From Meiothermus sp. (GTDB taxonomy: Bacteria; Deinococcota; Deinococci; Deinococcales; Thermaceae): a stretch of 60,136 bases of DNA. The position numbers were made by a program, and so were the translations under genes. Below the pieces are notes generated by a model that searched no databases, was not told where the DNA came from, and was given only the letters and a program-made list of their open reading frames with translations. Every line of letters starts with the position of its first letter. Position 1 is the stretch's first letter. The stretch spans positions 1 through 60,136 of the forward strand of contig NZ_JANXCG010000056.1 of assembly GCF_025060375.1 (NCBI RefSeq), in the 5' to 3' direction. This document shows, piece after piece, positions 35,973-45,600 of the stretch.

Positions 35973-37277
35973 ATGAAAGGCGATATTCTTTTCAAGGACG
36001 CAACCTTGGTGGATGCTCGGGGAAAGCACGGCATAGCCGATGTGCTGATCGGCGAAGGGCGCATCCTCTCGCTCTTCGGGGGCGAGGCCAAGCGAACCAT
36101 AGAGGCCAAAGGGCTTTACCTGTCACCAGGCTTCCTCGACCTGCACACCCATCTGCGCGAACCCGGTCAGGAAGTAAAGGAAGACCTGCAAAGCGGTCTG
36201 GAAGCGGCGGTCCGGGGTGGCTACACCGATGTGGTCTCCATGCCCAACACCTCACCCGTGGTGGACAGGGCCGAGGCCGTGCGGGCGTTGAAGGAGAAGT
36301 CGGCTCGCATTGGGTTCGCCCGGCTCCACCCGGCTGCGGCCCTGACCCAAGGGCAGGAGGGACAGCTCCTCTGCGAGGCCCGGGCCCTGCGCGAAGCTGG
36401 AGCGGTGCTGCTCAGCGACGACGGGCGCACCAATGAGGACGCGGGGGTGCTGGCCTTGGGCCTACGCTACGCAGCCTCCTGGGGGCTTCCGGTAGCCGTG
36501 CACGCTGAGGACGCAGGGCTCCGGCGGGGTGGGGTGATGCATGAAGGAGAGGTCTCCTGGCGGCTTGGCCTGCCCGGAAACCCTGCCTATGCGGAGACCG
36601 CCCGCATTGCCCGCGACCTGGAGGTGGTGCGCTATGTCTGGGAGGGTCTTGGGGTGCGGCCCCAAGGCGAAACCTTGCTCCACATCCAGCACCTGAGCAC
36701 CAAGCGGGGCCTCGAGCTGGTCCGCCAGGCTAAGCGGGAAGGGCTCCCGGTCAGCACCGAGGTAACCCCCCACCACCTGACCCTAACCGAGGCCCACCTG
36801 GAAGGCCTCGATCCCCTTTACAAGGTGGCCCCACCCCTGCGCACCAAGGCTGATGTGGAGGCCCTGTTGGAAGGGCTTTTGGAAGGCAGCATAGACTGCG
36901 TCGCTACCGACCACGCCCCCCACACCGAGGACGAAAAAGCCCTGGACCTGCTCCGGGCACCTTTCGGCATCCCCAGCCTAGAGGTGGCCTGGCCGCTGCT
37001 CTACACCAAGCTGGTGGAGGAGCGGGGCTTCCCCCTGCCCACCCTGGTGGCCCGCTTCAGCAGCGATCCCCGGCGCATCCTGGGGCTCCCTCCCATCCAC
37101 CTCGAGGAGGGCGCCGAGGCCAGCTTGGTGCTCTGGAATCCCTCCCAAAAGCGGTCGGTAGACCCCCGCGGCTTTGCCTCCAAGGCCAAGTACAGCCCCT
37201 GGGCGGGCTGGACGCTTCTGGGCTGGCCGGTCCTGACCCTGGTGGAGGGGCGGGTGGTTTGGGAGGCAGATTTTTAG
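35973..37277 (+). CDS. pyrC: Dihydroorotase
   Basis: 434 aa type-I dihydroorotase, a zinc amidohydrolase that closes carbamoyl-aspartate to dihydroorotate. Metal motif HTHLREPG, the [11 protein letters not shown] flexible-loop block and the C-terminal [14 protein letters not shown] are intact. Starts two bases after the pyrB stop. In Thermus ZO5 a reading frame called bbc, linked to feedback inhibition, separates pyrB and pyrC; it is absent here. Confidence 0.95.
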   Translation: MKGDILFKDATLVDARGKHGIADVLIGEGRILSLFGGEAKRTIEAKGLYLSPGFLDLHTHLREPGQEVKEDLQSGLEAAVRGGYTDVVSMPNTSPVVDRAEAVRALKEKSARIGFARLHPAAALTQGQEGQLLCEARALREAGAVLLSDDGRTNEDAGVLALGLRYAASWGLPVAVHAEDAGLRRGGVMHEGEVSWRLGLPGNPAYAETARIARDLEVVRYVWEGLGVRPQGETLLHIQHLSTKRGLELVRQAKREGLPVSTEVTPHHLTLTEAHLEGLDPLYKVAPPLRTKADVEALLEGLLEGSIDCVATDHAPHTEDEKALDLLRAPFGIPSLEVAWPLLYTKLVEERGFPLPTLVARFSSDPRRILGLPPIHLEEGAEASLVLWNPSQKRSVDPRGFASKAKYSPWAGWTLLGWPVLTLVEGRVVWEADF

Positions 37278-37300
37278 AAAAACCTCACATGAGGCCCTGT

Positions 37301-37306
37301 TATGCT
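37301..37306 (+). promoter_or_regulatory. Leaderless-type -10 of lipoprotein gene
   Basis: TATGCT, seven bases, ATG 37314, 24 bases after the pyrC stop. A small palindrome CCTCACATGAGG (37283-37294) lies just upstream. Confidence 0.45.
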
Positions 37307-37313
37307 GCATGCG

Positions 37314-37799
37314 ATGAGACGTTGGACCCTCCTAATCCTCCTCTCAGCCAGCCTATGGGCCTGCAGCCGCGCACCCCTGTCGGTGCCCGTAAGGGACTTT
37401 AATGTTGACGTTGCGCTGGTGCGCTCAAACCAGGCTGTCTTCGTAAAGCAAAGCTTTGACAGGCCGCCCGTCAGCCTGAGCCGCGTGGCCCTGGAGGGCA
37501 CCCTGAGGTACCAGCAGACCTCTGCCCAATTTACCTTCTTCGTGAGCGACGAGGAGCCCTGCCAAAACCAGACCCAGGGTTTCTACCTGTGCGATCCCAA
37601 CGCCCCCCACATTGAGCGGGCCGGCACAGCCGATTTCCGAAGCGGACCCTCGCAGCCTCTACAGCTCACCGCAGAACGGCTCACCCAGGGCATCAACAGC
37701 GGCAACCTCTGGATAGGGGTACGGCTGGAAAGCAGTCTGGCCACGGCGGGAACCCTGGAGTTCCGGAATATGGTGGCCCGGGTGGCGGTGCTGCCTTAG
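37314..37799 (+). CDS. Putative lipoprotein, unknown family
   Basis: 161 aa. Signal peptide MRRWTLLILLSASLWAC with a probable lipidated C17, although Trp at the -2 position of the lipobox is unusual. The rest looks beta-rich: alternating hydrophobic strands, one likely disulphide (EEPCQ...FYLC), and a final strand FRNMVARVAVLP. I do not recognise the family. The resemblance in strand pattern to the exported proteins encoded from 38264 onward is weak. A longer frame from 37302 would place the -10 inside the gene. Confidence 0.65.
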   Translation: MRRWTLLILLSASLWACSRAPLSVPVRDFNVDVALVRSNQAVFVKQSFDRPPVSLSRVALEGTLRYQQTSAQFTFFVSDEEPCQNQTQGFYLCDPNAPHIERAGTADFRSGPSQPLQLTAERLTQGINSGNLWIGVRLESSLATAGTLEFRNMVARVAVLP

Positions 37800-38155
37800 G
37801 CCCCCACCGGGCCTCAAAGCCATGCGCGGTGCCTCTTGGCGCACTGGCCGGGGAGAAGCGGCCACCGCCACAGTTCAAAGCGGGTTCACCGGCCCAACCG
37901 AGGCCTCGCTGCTCAAGTCGTGTTACCTGCTAAATCCCCCTTTGCAGGCAAAAAGCGCTTCCTGGGGGCTTCAAGCGAGGGAAAATCGGGGCCATACACA
38001 GCCGGGGGCTGGGGCGCTAGGTGGGGCCTTTCCAGGGGCTAGATGAAGCCTTCTCCTCGGCCCAGCCCACAGGGGCGTTACATCTCGTTACGCAGTCTTT
38101 TGCCCTAAAAAAGGGGATTTTTTCTCTATTGGGAAGACCTATGGGAGAAAAAGGG
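37800..38155. other. Intergenic region before the surface operon
   Basis: 356 bp with no convincing gene. A pair CCCT/AGGG with A-rich loop then ATTTTTT (38103-38122) could be a weak terminator. Direct repeats CGTTAC occur at 38076-38081 and 38085-38090. The promoter of the surface operon should lie between about 38080 and 38150, but I could not settle on a -35/-10 pair. Confidence 0.35.
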
Positions 38156-38248
38156 GCCTACCCCCTGGGGGTAGGCGTGACAAACGCACCGCAGCCTGCA
38201 GCCGGGGTAGCTAACCTGGAAAGCTGGGTCGCACAAAGGCGACCCCAG
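38156..38248 (+). promoter_or_regulatory. Structured 5' leader of surface operon
   Basis: Two strong hairpins stand just upstream of the first gene. The first has perfect 9-10 bp arms GCCTACCCCC and GGGGGTAGGC (38156-38176). The second has CTGGGTCGC (38224-38232) pairing with GCGACCCCAG (38239-38248) around ACAAAG. Between them the GGTAGCTAACC region (38204-38219) can form a smaller stem. The Shine-Dalgarno GGAGGAAGG follows seven bases after the second hairpin. No known riboswitch fits. Confidence 0.45.
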
Positions 38249-38263
38249 CACGACGGAGGAAGG

Positions 38264-38746
38264 ATGCGTCTATACCTATTGGCTCTCGCCCTAGCGCTTT
38301 TGGGAAGCGCCCTAGCCCAAAGGGAGGTTCGGCTCGACCTCAAGGCCTTCCGGGTAGTCTCCATAGACCAGGGAGGCCGGGTGGTGGAGCGGCTCGAGCC
38401 TGCCCTGGAGGTCCGGCCCGGGCAGCTCATTGAATACCAGCTCAGCGCTCAAAACACCACAGACAAACCCCTCCGCCAGGTGGCCCTGGTCATCCCGGTC
38501 CCCAAGGAGGCCGTCTTCCAGGGGGCCTTTCCCCTCGAGGGAGCCCGGCTAGAGTTCAGCTACGATGGCGGGCGCACCTACGGCCAGCCCCCGCTCAAGC
38601 GCAAGGTCCGGATGGTGGAGGGCGGCCGGGAGGTAGAGAAAGAGGTAGAGGTAAAGCCCGAAGAGTATACCCACGCCCGCTGGACCCTGCCCGAGCTGGG
38701 CGCCCAGCAAACCGTTTTCCTTAGGCTCCGTGCCGTTGTTCGTTAG
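38264..38746 (+). CDS. Exported DUF11-like single-domain protein
   Basis: 160 aa. Signal peptide MRLYLLALALALLGSALAQ, then one beta-sandwich of the DUF11/conserved-repeat kind: a strand with RPGQLIEYQLSAQNTTDKPLRQVALVIPVP, then an edge strand FLRLRAVVR at the C-terminus. A charged loop (KRKVRMVEGGREVEKEVEVKPEE) is unusual for the fold. GGAGGAAGG precedes the ATG. First gene of a five-gene operon of exported proteins; 8 bases separate it from the next. It may be a minor or capping subunit; this is inference. Confidence 0.75.
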   Translation: MRLYLLALALALLGSALAQREVRLDLKAFRVVSIDQGGRVVERLEPALEVRPGQLIEYQLSAQNTTDKPLRQVALVIPVPKEAVFQGAFPLEGARLEFSYDGGRTYGQPPLKRKVRMVEGGREVEKEVEVKPEEYTHARWTLPELGAQQTVFLRLRAVVR

Positions 38747-38754
38747 GAGGAAAG

Positions 38755-41481
38755 ATGCGAAGAATCAAGCTCAAAGGACCCCTAGCCATCCTCGTCGCGC
38801 TGGCCCTGATTGGAATTGCCCTGGCCCAGCCGACCCCAGCAGGCACCAGCATCAGCAACCAAGCCTCGGCTCGCTACGTTGACTCGGCCGGCCAGCCCCG
38901 CACCACCACCTCCAACCAGGTGGTCACGGTGGTGCAGCAGGTCTACAGCCTCACCATCACCCCCAACGGTTCCTCAGAGGCCCTCCCAGGCCAGACCCGC
39001 TCGGCCCTGCCCGGCGCTACGGTCTACTTCGCCTACACGGTGAGCAATACCGGCAACGGCACGGATACCATCGCGCTCACCACCCCCCAGGGCACCGCCG
39101 ACAACTTCAACCTCACGGGGGTCACGGTCTACCGGGACGACAACTGCAACGGGGCCCTGGACGCCGGTGAAACGGCGGTCTCGAGCCTCACCCTGAGCCA
39201 CCAGGGCACCCCAAGCAGCTCGGCCTGCGTGGTGGTGGCGGCCACCATCCCCGCCGGGACCCCCGCCGGTCAGTACGCCAACCTAAACCTGGTGGGGACC
39301 TCCTCGGGCGGCCCCAGCGACAGCGACAACTGGGCGCGCGCAAACGTTACCGCCGCCGCAGCCCTCACCGCCAACAAGTCGGCCAGCCCCAGCGGCCCTG
39401 TGACCCCCGGGACCACCATCACCTACACCATCTTCGGGCAGAACACCGGGGGCAGTGCGGCGAGCGGGGTGAGCGTTCCCGGGCTTAGCGGCAGCGGTAT
39501 CCTGATTCGGGACATCATCCCAGCCGGCCTGGAGGTAAACAGCCTGCCCACCGGCAGCGCGGGTGCTGGAACCGTGCAGATCGTCTACTCCGCCGACGGC
39601 ACCAACTGGGCGCCCCTGACCGCCAGCAACCTGCCCCTCGTCGGCAACGGCTCTGTGGCGGTCGGGATGTTCATCAGCGGCAGCGGGGCCTTCTTCCCGC
39701 AGGGCGCCTCCTACACCTTCAGCTTCCAGGCCCGGGTGCCCCTGAGCGCTCCGGCTGGAACAGCCTACACCAACGCCGCCACCGTTCGGTTCAACGACGG
39801 GACCCAGCAACAGGTCGTCACCACCAACGGCACCACCAACCCGGTGGCTGCGAGCCCCAACGTGGCTGTGGGGCCCTACGGCTACCCCACCGGGGGCGCC
39901 ACCGGAAGCTACACCGCGGGGAGCTACACCGTAGGGCGGAGCGGGGATACCCAGAGCATTACCTCCGCCTATAGCGGCAGCGTTGTGATTTTCCGCCACA
40001 CCCTGCGCAACACCGGCAACGCGGCGGACAGCTTCACCCTGAGCCACTCGGGCGCCCCTTCGGGCTGGGTCTGCCAGTTCCTGGCCGACGATCTGACCAC
40101 CCCCCTCTCCGGCCCAGTGGGCCCGGTGAGCGCAGGCGGGGACTACAGCTTCGCCCTGCGGTGCGCCATCCCCGCTGGCTACACGGCCACCACCGCCCAG
40201 ACGATCACCGTCACCGCCACCAGCCAGGCCGGACCGACCCAGTCGGACAGCACCACGAACCTGGTCCAGGCGGTGGTCTCTGGCTACGCCGTAGACCTGG
40301 CCCGCCTTGGCAGCGGTGGCGACGGCGACCCATCCAACGACAACCCCCCTTCTGCGAGCGCCAACCCGGGCACCCAGGTGAACTTCCCCATCGAGGTGGT
40401 CAACACCGGGAACAATCCCGACAGCTTCAACCTGAGCGCTACCCTCCCGTCGGGATGGAGCGCCCTTTTCTATCCCGATGCGAACTGCGACGGGGTCATG
40501 GACACCCCCACCCCGAGCCCCATCACCAACACAGGGGTGATCAACCCGGGTGGGGCCAACCGGCGCTGCTACATTGCGGTGGTGCAAATACCGGGCGGCA
40601 CTGCCCCCGGTGCCAACCCCATAAGCCTTCGGGTGGACAGCGCCACCGACACCGACCCCGGCACCCCAGGCATCCAACCTGCCTCCTCGGACACAGTATC
40701 CACCACCGTCAATGTGAATCTGGTGGTTGGCCTCGCGCTTGACCCCGACCGCTCCGGCACGGTCACCAGCCCGGGCACCATCACCTACACCCATAACCTC
40801 ACCAACACCGGAAACGCCAATGCCACGGTGAGCATCCCGGCGGTGACGAGCGCCTACGGCTGGACCTACGAACTCTCCACCGACGGCAGCACCTGGAGCG
40901 CTTCCCTCTCCGGCATCTCGGTTCCCGCAGGGGGCAGCGTGCCCCTGTACGTGCGGGTTCAGGTCCCTGGGGGCCAGCCCATTGGCCGTAGCGAGACAGC
41001 AACCCTCACCGCCAACGCCACCTACCCGAGCGGCACCGCGAGCGACACCGCGACGGTCACCACCACGATTGTGGGTGGCGAGCTCAACCTCACCAAGTCG
41101 GCAGTGAGCTACGCAGGGGCCACCACCACGGTGCGCCACCCGAGCGGGGCTCAGGCCTACCCCGGTGACCAGATTGTCTACACCGTGGTGGCGAGCAACA
41201 TCGGCACCGGCAGCCTCACCAACGTTCGGGTATCCGACCCGCTGCCCGCCCACACGACCTTCGTGAGCGCCTCGGCCACCGCAAGCGGTTTTGGCAGTGG
41301 GGCACAGGTGCTCTACTCCACGAACGGGACCACCTGGAGCACCACCCCACCGACCTCCCTGCCCACAGGGGGCATCCTCTACGTGGGCGTGGACACGGAC
41401 GGAAACGGCACCATTGACGGGGGCGATGTCATGCCTGCCGGGGCCAGCATCACCCTGAGCCTGCGGGTGCAGGTGCAGTAA
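38755..41481 (+). CDS. Large DUF11-repeat surface protein
   Basis: 908 aa. Signal peptide (residues 1-24) and then about six beta-sandwich repeats rich in Thr, Ser, Gly and Asn. Each contains a DUF11-type YTVSNTGNGTD / HTLRNTGNAAD / VEVVNTGNNPD segment. Loops of the form DDNCNGALD, DANCDGVMD and DTDGNGTIDGGD look like calcium sites. There are few Cys, no LPXTG motif, no S-layer-homology domain and no membrane anchor at the C-terminus, which ends in a plain strand (LSLRVQVQ). It should be exported and held at the surface by partner proteins. GGAGG lies before the ATG. Thr/Asn-rich codon content differs from the neighbours, as expected for such proteins. Confidence 0.78.
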   Translation: MRRIKLKGPLAILVALALIGIALAQPTPAGTSISNQASARYVDSAGQPRTTTSNQVVTVVQQVYSLTITPNGSSEALPGQTRSALPGATVYFAYTVSNTGNGTDTIALTTPQGTADNFNLTGVTVYRDDNCNGALDAGETAVSSLTLSHQGTPSSSACVVVAATIPAGTPAGQYANLNLVGTSSGGPSDSDNWARANVTAAAALTANKSASPSGPVTPGTTITYTIFGQNTGGSAASGVSVPGLSGSGILIRDIIPAGLEVNSLPTGSAGAGTVQIVYSADGTNWAPLTASNLPLVGNGSVAVGMFISGSGAFFPQGASYTFSFQARVPLSAPAGTAYTNAATVRFNDGTQQQVVTTNGTTNPVAASPNVAVGPYGYPTGGATGSYTAGSYTVGRSGDTQSITSAYSGSVVIFRHTLRNTGNAADSFTLSHSGAPSGWVCQFLADDLTTPLSGPVGPVSAGGDYSFALRCAIPAGYTATTAQTITVTATSQAGPTQSDSTTNLVQAVVSGYAVDLARLGSGGDGDPSNDNPPSASANPGTQVNFPIEVVNTGNNPDSFNLSATLPSGWSALFYPDANCDGVMDTPTPSPITNTGVINPGGANRRCYIAVVQIPGGTAPGANPISLRVDSATDTDPGTPGIQPASSDTVSTTVNVNLVVGLALDPDRSGTVTSPGTITYTHNLTNTGNANATVSIPAVTSAYGWTYELSTDGSTWSASLSGISVPAGGSVPLYVRVQVPGGQPIGRSETATLTANATYPSGTASDTATVTTTIVGGELNLTKSAVSYAGATTTVRHPSGAQAYPGDQIVYTVVASNIGTGSLTNVRVSDPLPAHTTFVSASATASGFGSGAQVLYSTNGTTWSTTPPTSLPTGGILYVGVDTDGNGTIDGGDVMPAGASITLSLRVQVQ

Positions 41482-41492
41482 CGGAGGCAACC

Positions 41493-42617
41493 ATGAGGGG
41501 GGTCTGCGCACTCATTCGGGATGTCGTCAGACCCCCCCTTTTCCTTTTCATCTTTGCGCTGAGCCCCGCCCTAGCTCAGATGGTTATCCGCAACCAGGCC
41601 ACGGCCCAGGCGGACGGGCAAACCCGCCCCTCCAATGTCGTGGAAACCCGGCTGGACCTCCCTCTCCTCTTCTCCAAGGGGGTGGACCGCAAGGAGGCCA
41701 CCGTGGGGGACCGCTTGGTCTATACCCTGACCCTGGTGAACCCGGGGCAGGCCGCGCTGCTCGTGGACCTGGAGGACCAGCTTCCGACAGGGACCCAATA
41801 CGTTCCCGGCACCGCCCAGCCAGTGGTGGCCGCGCATGGGGAGGGGCGGCTGCGCTGGGCCGGCCTCCGGCTGGACCCAGGGGGCCGGCTGGTCCTCACC
41901 TATGCGTTGCGCGTCCTCCCTGGGGCCCCTGAGCGGCTGGTCAACACCGCCACCGCTACCGCCACTCGGGAGGGCCCAGGAGACCAGGTCAACGCAGTCC
42001 TCTCGGCCACGGCATTCACGCGGGTAGGCGCGGGTCCTTTGGCCCCACCGAACGCCCTACTGGGCCGGGTCTATCTGGACACCGATGGGGACGGCCGGTA
42101 CACCCCGGGAGTGGACATCCCCCTGCCCGGGGCTCGAGTGGTGCTCGGCGACGGGCTGCAAACCCTCACCGATGCGGAGGGCCGCTACGGCTTCCGCAAC
42201 CTGGCCGGGGGGGTCTGGACGGTCACCCTTGATCCCGCCTCGGCCCCCTTCCCTCCCCTCCCTCACCCCGAGGCCTTGGGCGACGGCTACCGGCACCGGG
42301 TACGGGTGGAGGGGCTCACCGTAAGCGACTTCCCCCTGAGGGCCCCGAGCGGCGTCGTCAGCGTGGCCCGCGAGACGGTCCTCCAGTTTGGCCCCCTGAA
42401 GGTGCACAAGCGGCTCCTCGAGCTGCCCCAGGGGGTGCGGGTGGTCCTGGTCCTGCGGAGCGACGAGGCGCTTTCCGACCTGACGCTCACCGACCCGCTG
42501 CCCGGTGGGGGGGAGCGGCGCTTCCACTTTGAGGTCTTCCAGGGCGAGCAGACCCTCACCTACGACCTGCCGGGCGGATTCCTGACCGACCCCCAGGTGC
42601 GCTGGAGGTACCCGTGA
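41493..42617 (+). CDS. Exported DUF11 plus SdrD B-like protein
   Basis: 374 aa. A long signal region (residues 1-28, ending SPALAQ) precedes a DUF11 domain (about 55-170, YTLTLVNPGQAALLVDLEDQLPTGTQYVPG). Next is an SdrD B/Cna-B-like domain (about 190-290). It has a calcium-type loop YLDTDGDGRYTPGVD, then GARVVLGDG, TDAEGRYGFRNL and a VTLDP strand. A final strand-rich segment follows. B-type domains act as rigid calcium-bound spacers in Gram-positive adhesins. The gene overlaps the next by 4 bases (GTGA), so the two products are probably made in fixed ratio. Confidence 0.75.
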   Translation: MRGVCALIRDVVRPPLFLFIFALSPALAQMVIRNQATAQADGQTRPSNVVETRLDLPLLFSKGVDRKEATVGDRLVYTLTLVNPGQAALLVDLEDQLPTGTQYVPGTAQPVVAAHGEGRLRWAGLRLDPGGRLVLTYALRVLPGAPERLVNTATATATREGPGDQVNAVLSATAFTRVGAGPLAPPNALLGRVYLDTDGDGRYTPGVDIPLPGARVVLGDGLQTLTDAEGRYGFRNLAGGVWTVTLDPASAPFPPLPHPEALGDGYRHRVRVEGLTVSDFPLRAPSGVVSVARETVLQFGPLKVHKRLLELPQGVRVVLVLRSDEALSDLTLTDPLPGGGERRFHFEVFQGEQTLTYDLPGGFLTDPQVRWRYP

Positions 42618-45600
42618 GAAGCCTTGGCCTCCTCTTCCTTCTCCTCGCGGGAGTGGCCCTCGCTCAACCCCGCACCGACCTCAAGGGCATCGTGCCGGGG
42701 GACGCGCTGGGCTGGGAGGTGCGGGACTTGCGAGCCAGCGTGGTGGTAGGCAAGCCCACCCTCCTAAACCTGCAGATCTACTCGCCTGGTTTTGACCCGA
42801 ACGACTACCGCAGGGGCCTCCGGGGCGGGGAGGAACTGGGCGACGAGCGCTACGACGGGGGACGGGGGGAACTGGTGGCCGAGTTCACCCTTGCTCGAGG
42901 CGAGCAGATTGTGGTCCAGAAGACCTACGGGGTGGAGCCCCACCGCTGGGACCTTTTCTTTAGGGGACCCCTGGAGCCCGGGGTCTACACCCTCTCGGCC
43001 CGCTTTAGCGGCCGGGGCAAGAACGCCTTCCTCTACCGCATCCAGACCCGGGAACCCGACGCGGCTGAGCTCCTGGTTGAACCCGGCCTACAGCTCTACG
43101 ACGTGCGCGGGAGGGGCTGGGTGGAGCCCCTGCACCTCCTGGTGGAAAGGGAGGCCCTGCCCGTGCGGGTAGGCTTCTACGATGAGGACGGCCCCAGGGA
43201 GATGGAGGCCCGGGTGCGGCTGCCGGATGGGCGCGCAGTGCCCCGCCCGGTCTCCGGCGACCGAGGCTGGGCTCACTACGAGATTCGCCAACCGGGGTTC
43301 TACACCTTTGGCTTCCGCCGCGCCCCGGGCGCAACCCAGCACTCCAACACCATCGGTGTCCGGCTGGACGCCTGCGTGGAGGTTGAGCGGGAGGCCTTCC
43401 GGGTGGTGGCCCCACGCCCTGTCTCGGTGAGGGTGGTGGACACCGAAGGCCGGCCCCTGAGAGCCCCTACCGCGGTTGAGGGGGGCAGTACCCGCACCGT
43501 TCGTCTGGCCTCCTTGCCCGAGGGGTACCGGCTGTTCCAGCTCGAGGCGCGGGGCGGTGAGCACCTTGGGGGTGGCGTCCTCCGCTTCGGCTGTGCAGGA
43601 GGTGAGGCCCGCTTCGTGCTGGAGAAGCACCCCGAAGCTACCCGGCCCCCGGTCGCGGAACCCGAGCCCCCAGCCACGCTGGAGCTTGGGGCCGCTCTGA
43701 TTACCCCCAGCGGGGAGGAACCCTTCCCCCTGAGCGTGCAGGTGGGCGAGCGTCGGCTTGGGCCTGGCCGCTATGAGCTACCTCCTGGAAGCTATACCTT
43801 GATGCCTGAGCTAGAAGGCGCCCGCGTCGAGGGGCCCTCCTCGGTCAGGCTGGAAAGTGGTGAGGTTAGGCGGATAATCTTCAGGGTTTACCCGGAAGTA
43901 CAGCTCAGCCTGGAGGCCAGCCGCACCACCCTGCGGGTCGGTGAGGAGGCCACCCTGACGGCCCGGGTCCGCACGGCCTTCCCGCATACCCTGCCCGCTG
44001 AGATAGAAATGGAGCTGCCCCCCTGCCTGGAGGCCCTGGGGGCGACCCGCCTGACCGCCCCCGTGGCCGGGGGCCGCGACGCTGTGCTTGCCCTGCCGGT
44101 GCGGGCTGCCTGCCGGGGGGAGCTCGAGGTGGAGGCCCTCCTGGCCCCCTGGGGGCAGAGGGCCAGGACCCGGCTGCACCTCGTCCAACCCGCCGCCTTC
44201 ACCCTGGAGAAGGAGGCCCTTAGCCCCACCGCGGCCGTGGGGGAGGAGGTGGTCTGGCGCCTGCGGGTGAGGAACACCGGCGACGAGGCTGGGTCCGTGC
44301 GGGTGCAGGACAGCCTTGCCGCTGGACTGCAGGGCCTGCCGCTCGACCAGAACATAAAACTGCTGCCCGGCGAGGAGCGCACCCTCGAGGTGCGCACCCG
44401 CGTGACCTCCGAGGCCCCTCCCACCCTTACCAACACCGCCCGGCTGCTTGACGAGCAGGGCCAAACCCTGGTTGAGGTCCGCGCTGGAGTGCGAACCCTC
44501 CGAGCGGTGGCCGGACTCTCCCGCTCGCTGGACAAGAGGGTGGTGGTCCCCGGCGAGGAAGTGGAGGTGCGGCTGGTGGTGCGCAACACCGGCGAAGCCC
44601 CCCTGCGCTACACCCTGGAAGACGCCTACCCCGAGTGGCTGGAGGTGGACGCCCCACCCCGATTCAGCGGCGAGCTGGCCCCCGGCGGAAGCGCTGTCCA
44701 CACCTACAGGGCTCGGGTGCGCTTTGGCGCCCCAGCCGAAGGGGCCTTCCAAGCCAGGCTCCAGTCCAATGGCGGCGACCTGAGCGCACCGGATCGCCTC
44801 CAGCGCACCCTGGTGCACCTGGAAAAGGCCGTGGAGCCCGCACGGGTGCTGGTGGGCGGCGAGGCCACCTTCACCCTTCGGGTAGGCAACCCCACCGACC
44901 ACCCGATAACCCTCAGCCTGCTGGAAGCCCCAGGCGAGGGGTTAGCGCTGCGGGGGAATCGCCCCTCGAGCCTCACCTTAGAGCCCGGGGAGACCCGCGA
45001 GGTGCGCTTTGAGGCCAAAGCGGAGCAGGCCGGTGCTCTGGAAAACGGGGCCACCGCTTTTGTGAACGGGACCCCAGCCTCCTTCCCGGCCAGGGCCACC
45101 CTGACCGCCCTCCCCCCCCTGGCACCGACGCGGGTCTCTACCGTGCGGCTGGAGTTCAGGGTAAAAGGGACGGGGGACCGCCTTCTCCTCACCCATCGTC
45201 CACCCGAGGGGGGCCAGTTTGAGCCCGGCTCGGCCCGGCTGGACGGCCGGCCCCTGGAAGACCCCCGCGTGGACGGGGAGGGCCGGCTCTACTTCGAGCT
45301 GCCCTACCAGGCCCAGGGGGTGGTCTCCTACGAGCTGCGCCACCGCGAGGCCCTGCCAGCTCTGGAGGCGCCCACCCTAACCCTGCGCATGGGCGACCGG
45401 GAGGTGTACCTGCAGGGCCAGCAAACCTTTGCCAGCCTCCAAAGGGCCCGGCCCACGGAGGTCAGGCTGCGCGAGGGCTTCATCCAAGAGCCCCTGCCCG
45501 GCACGGTCTTCCGGGTAGACAGGACCCGGGTGGTGCTGCAAACCCCCTACGGCCTCGAGACCCGCCTGACTCTAAACGGCCAGCCGATAGACACCAAGAA

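Noticed and set aside
38156-38263. c-di-AMP (ydaO) riboswitch before the surface operon, from the AGCTAACCT string near 38207
   Set aside because: Only this short block resembles the ydaO consensus; the other conserved segments and the overall pseudo-symmetric fold are not found.
39283-41511. 742-codon open frame on the minus strand opposite the 908-aa surface protein
   Set aside because: It is an antisense shadow caused by GC-rich, Thr/Gly-rich codons; no start site, no recognisable domain, and the plus frame has a signal peptide and DUF11 repeats.
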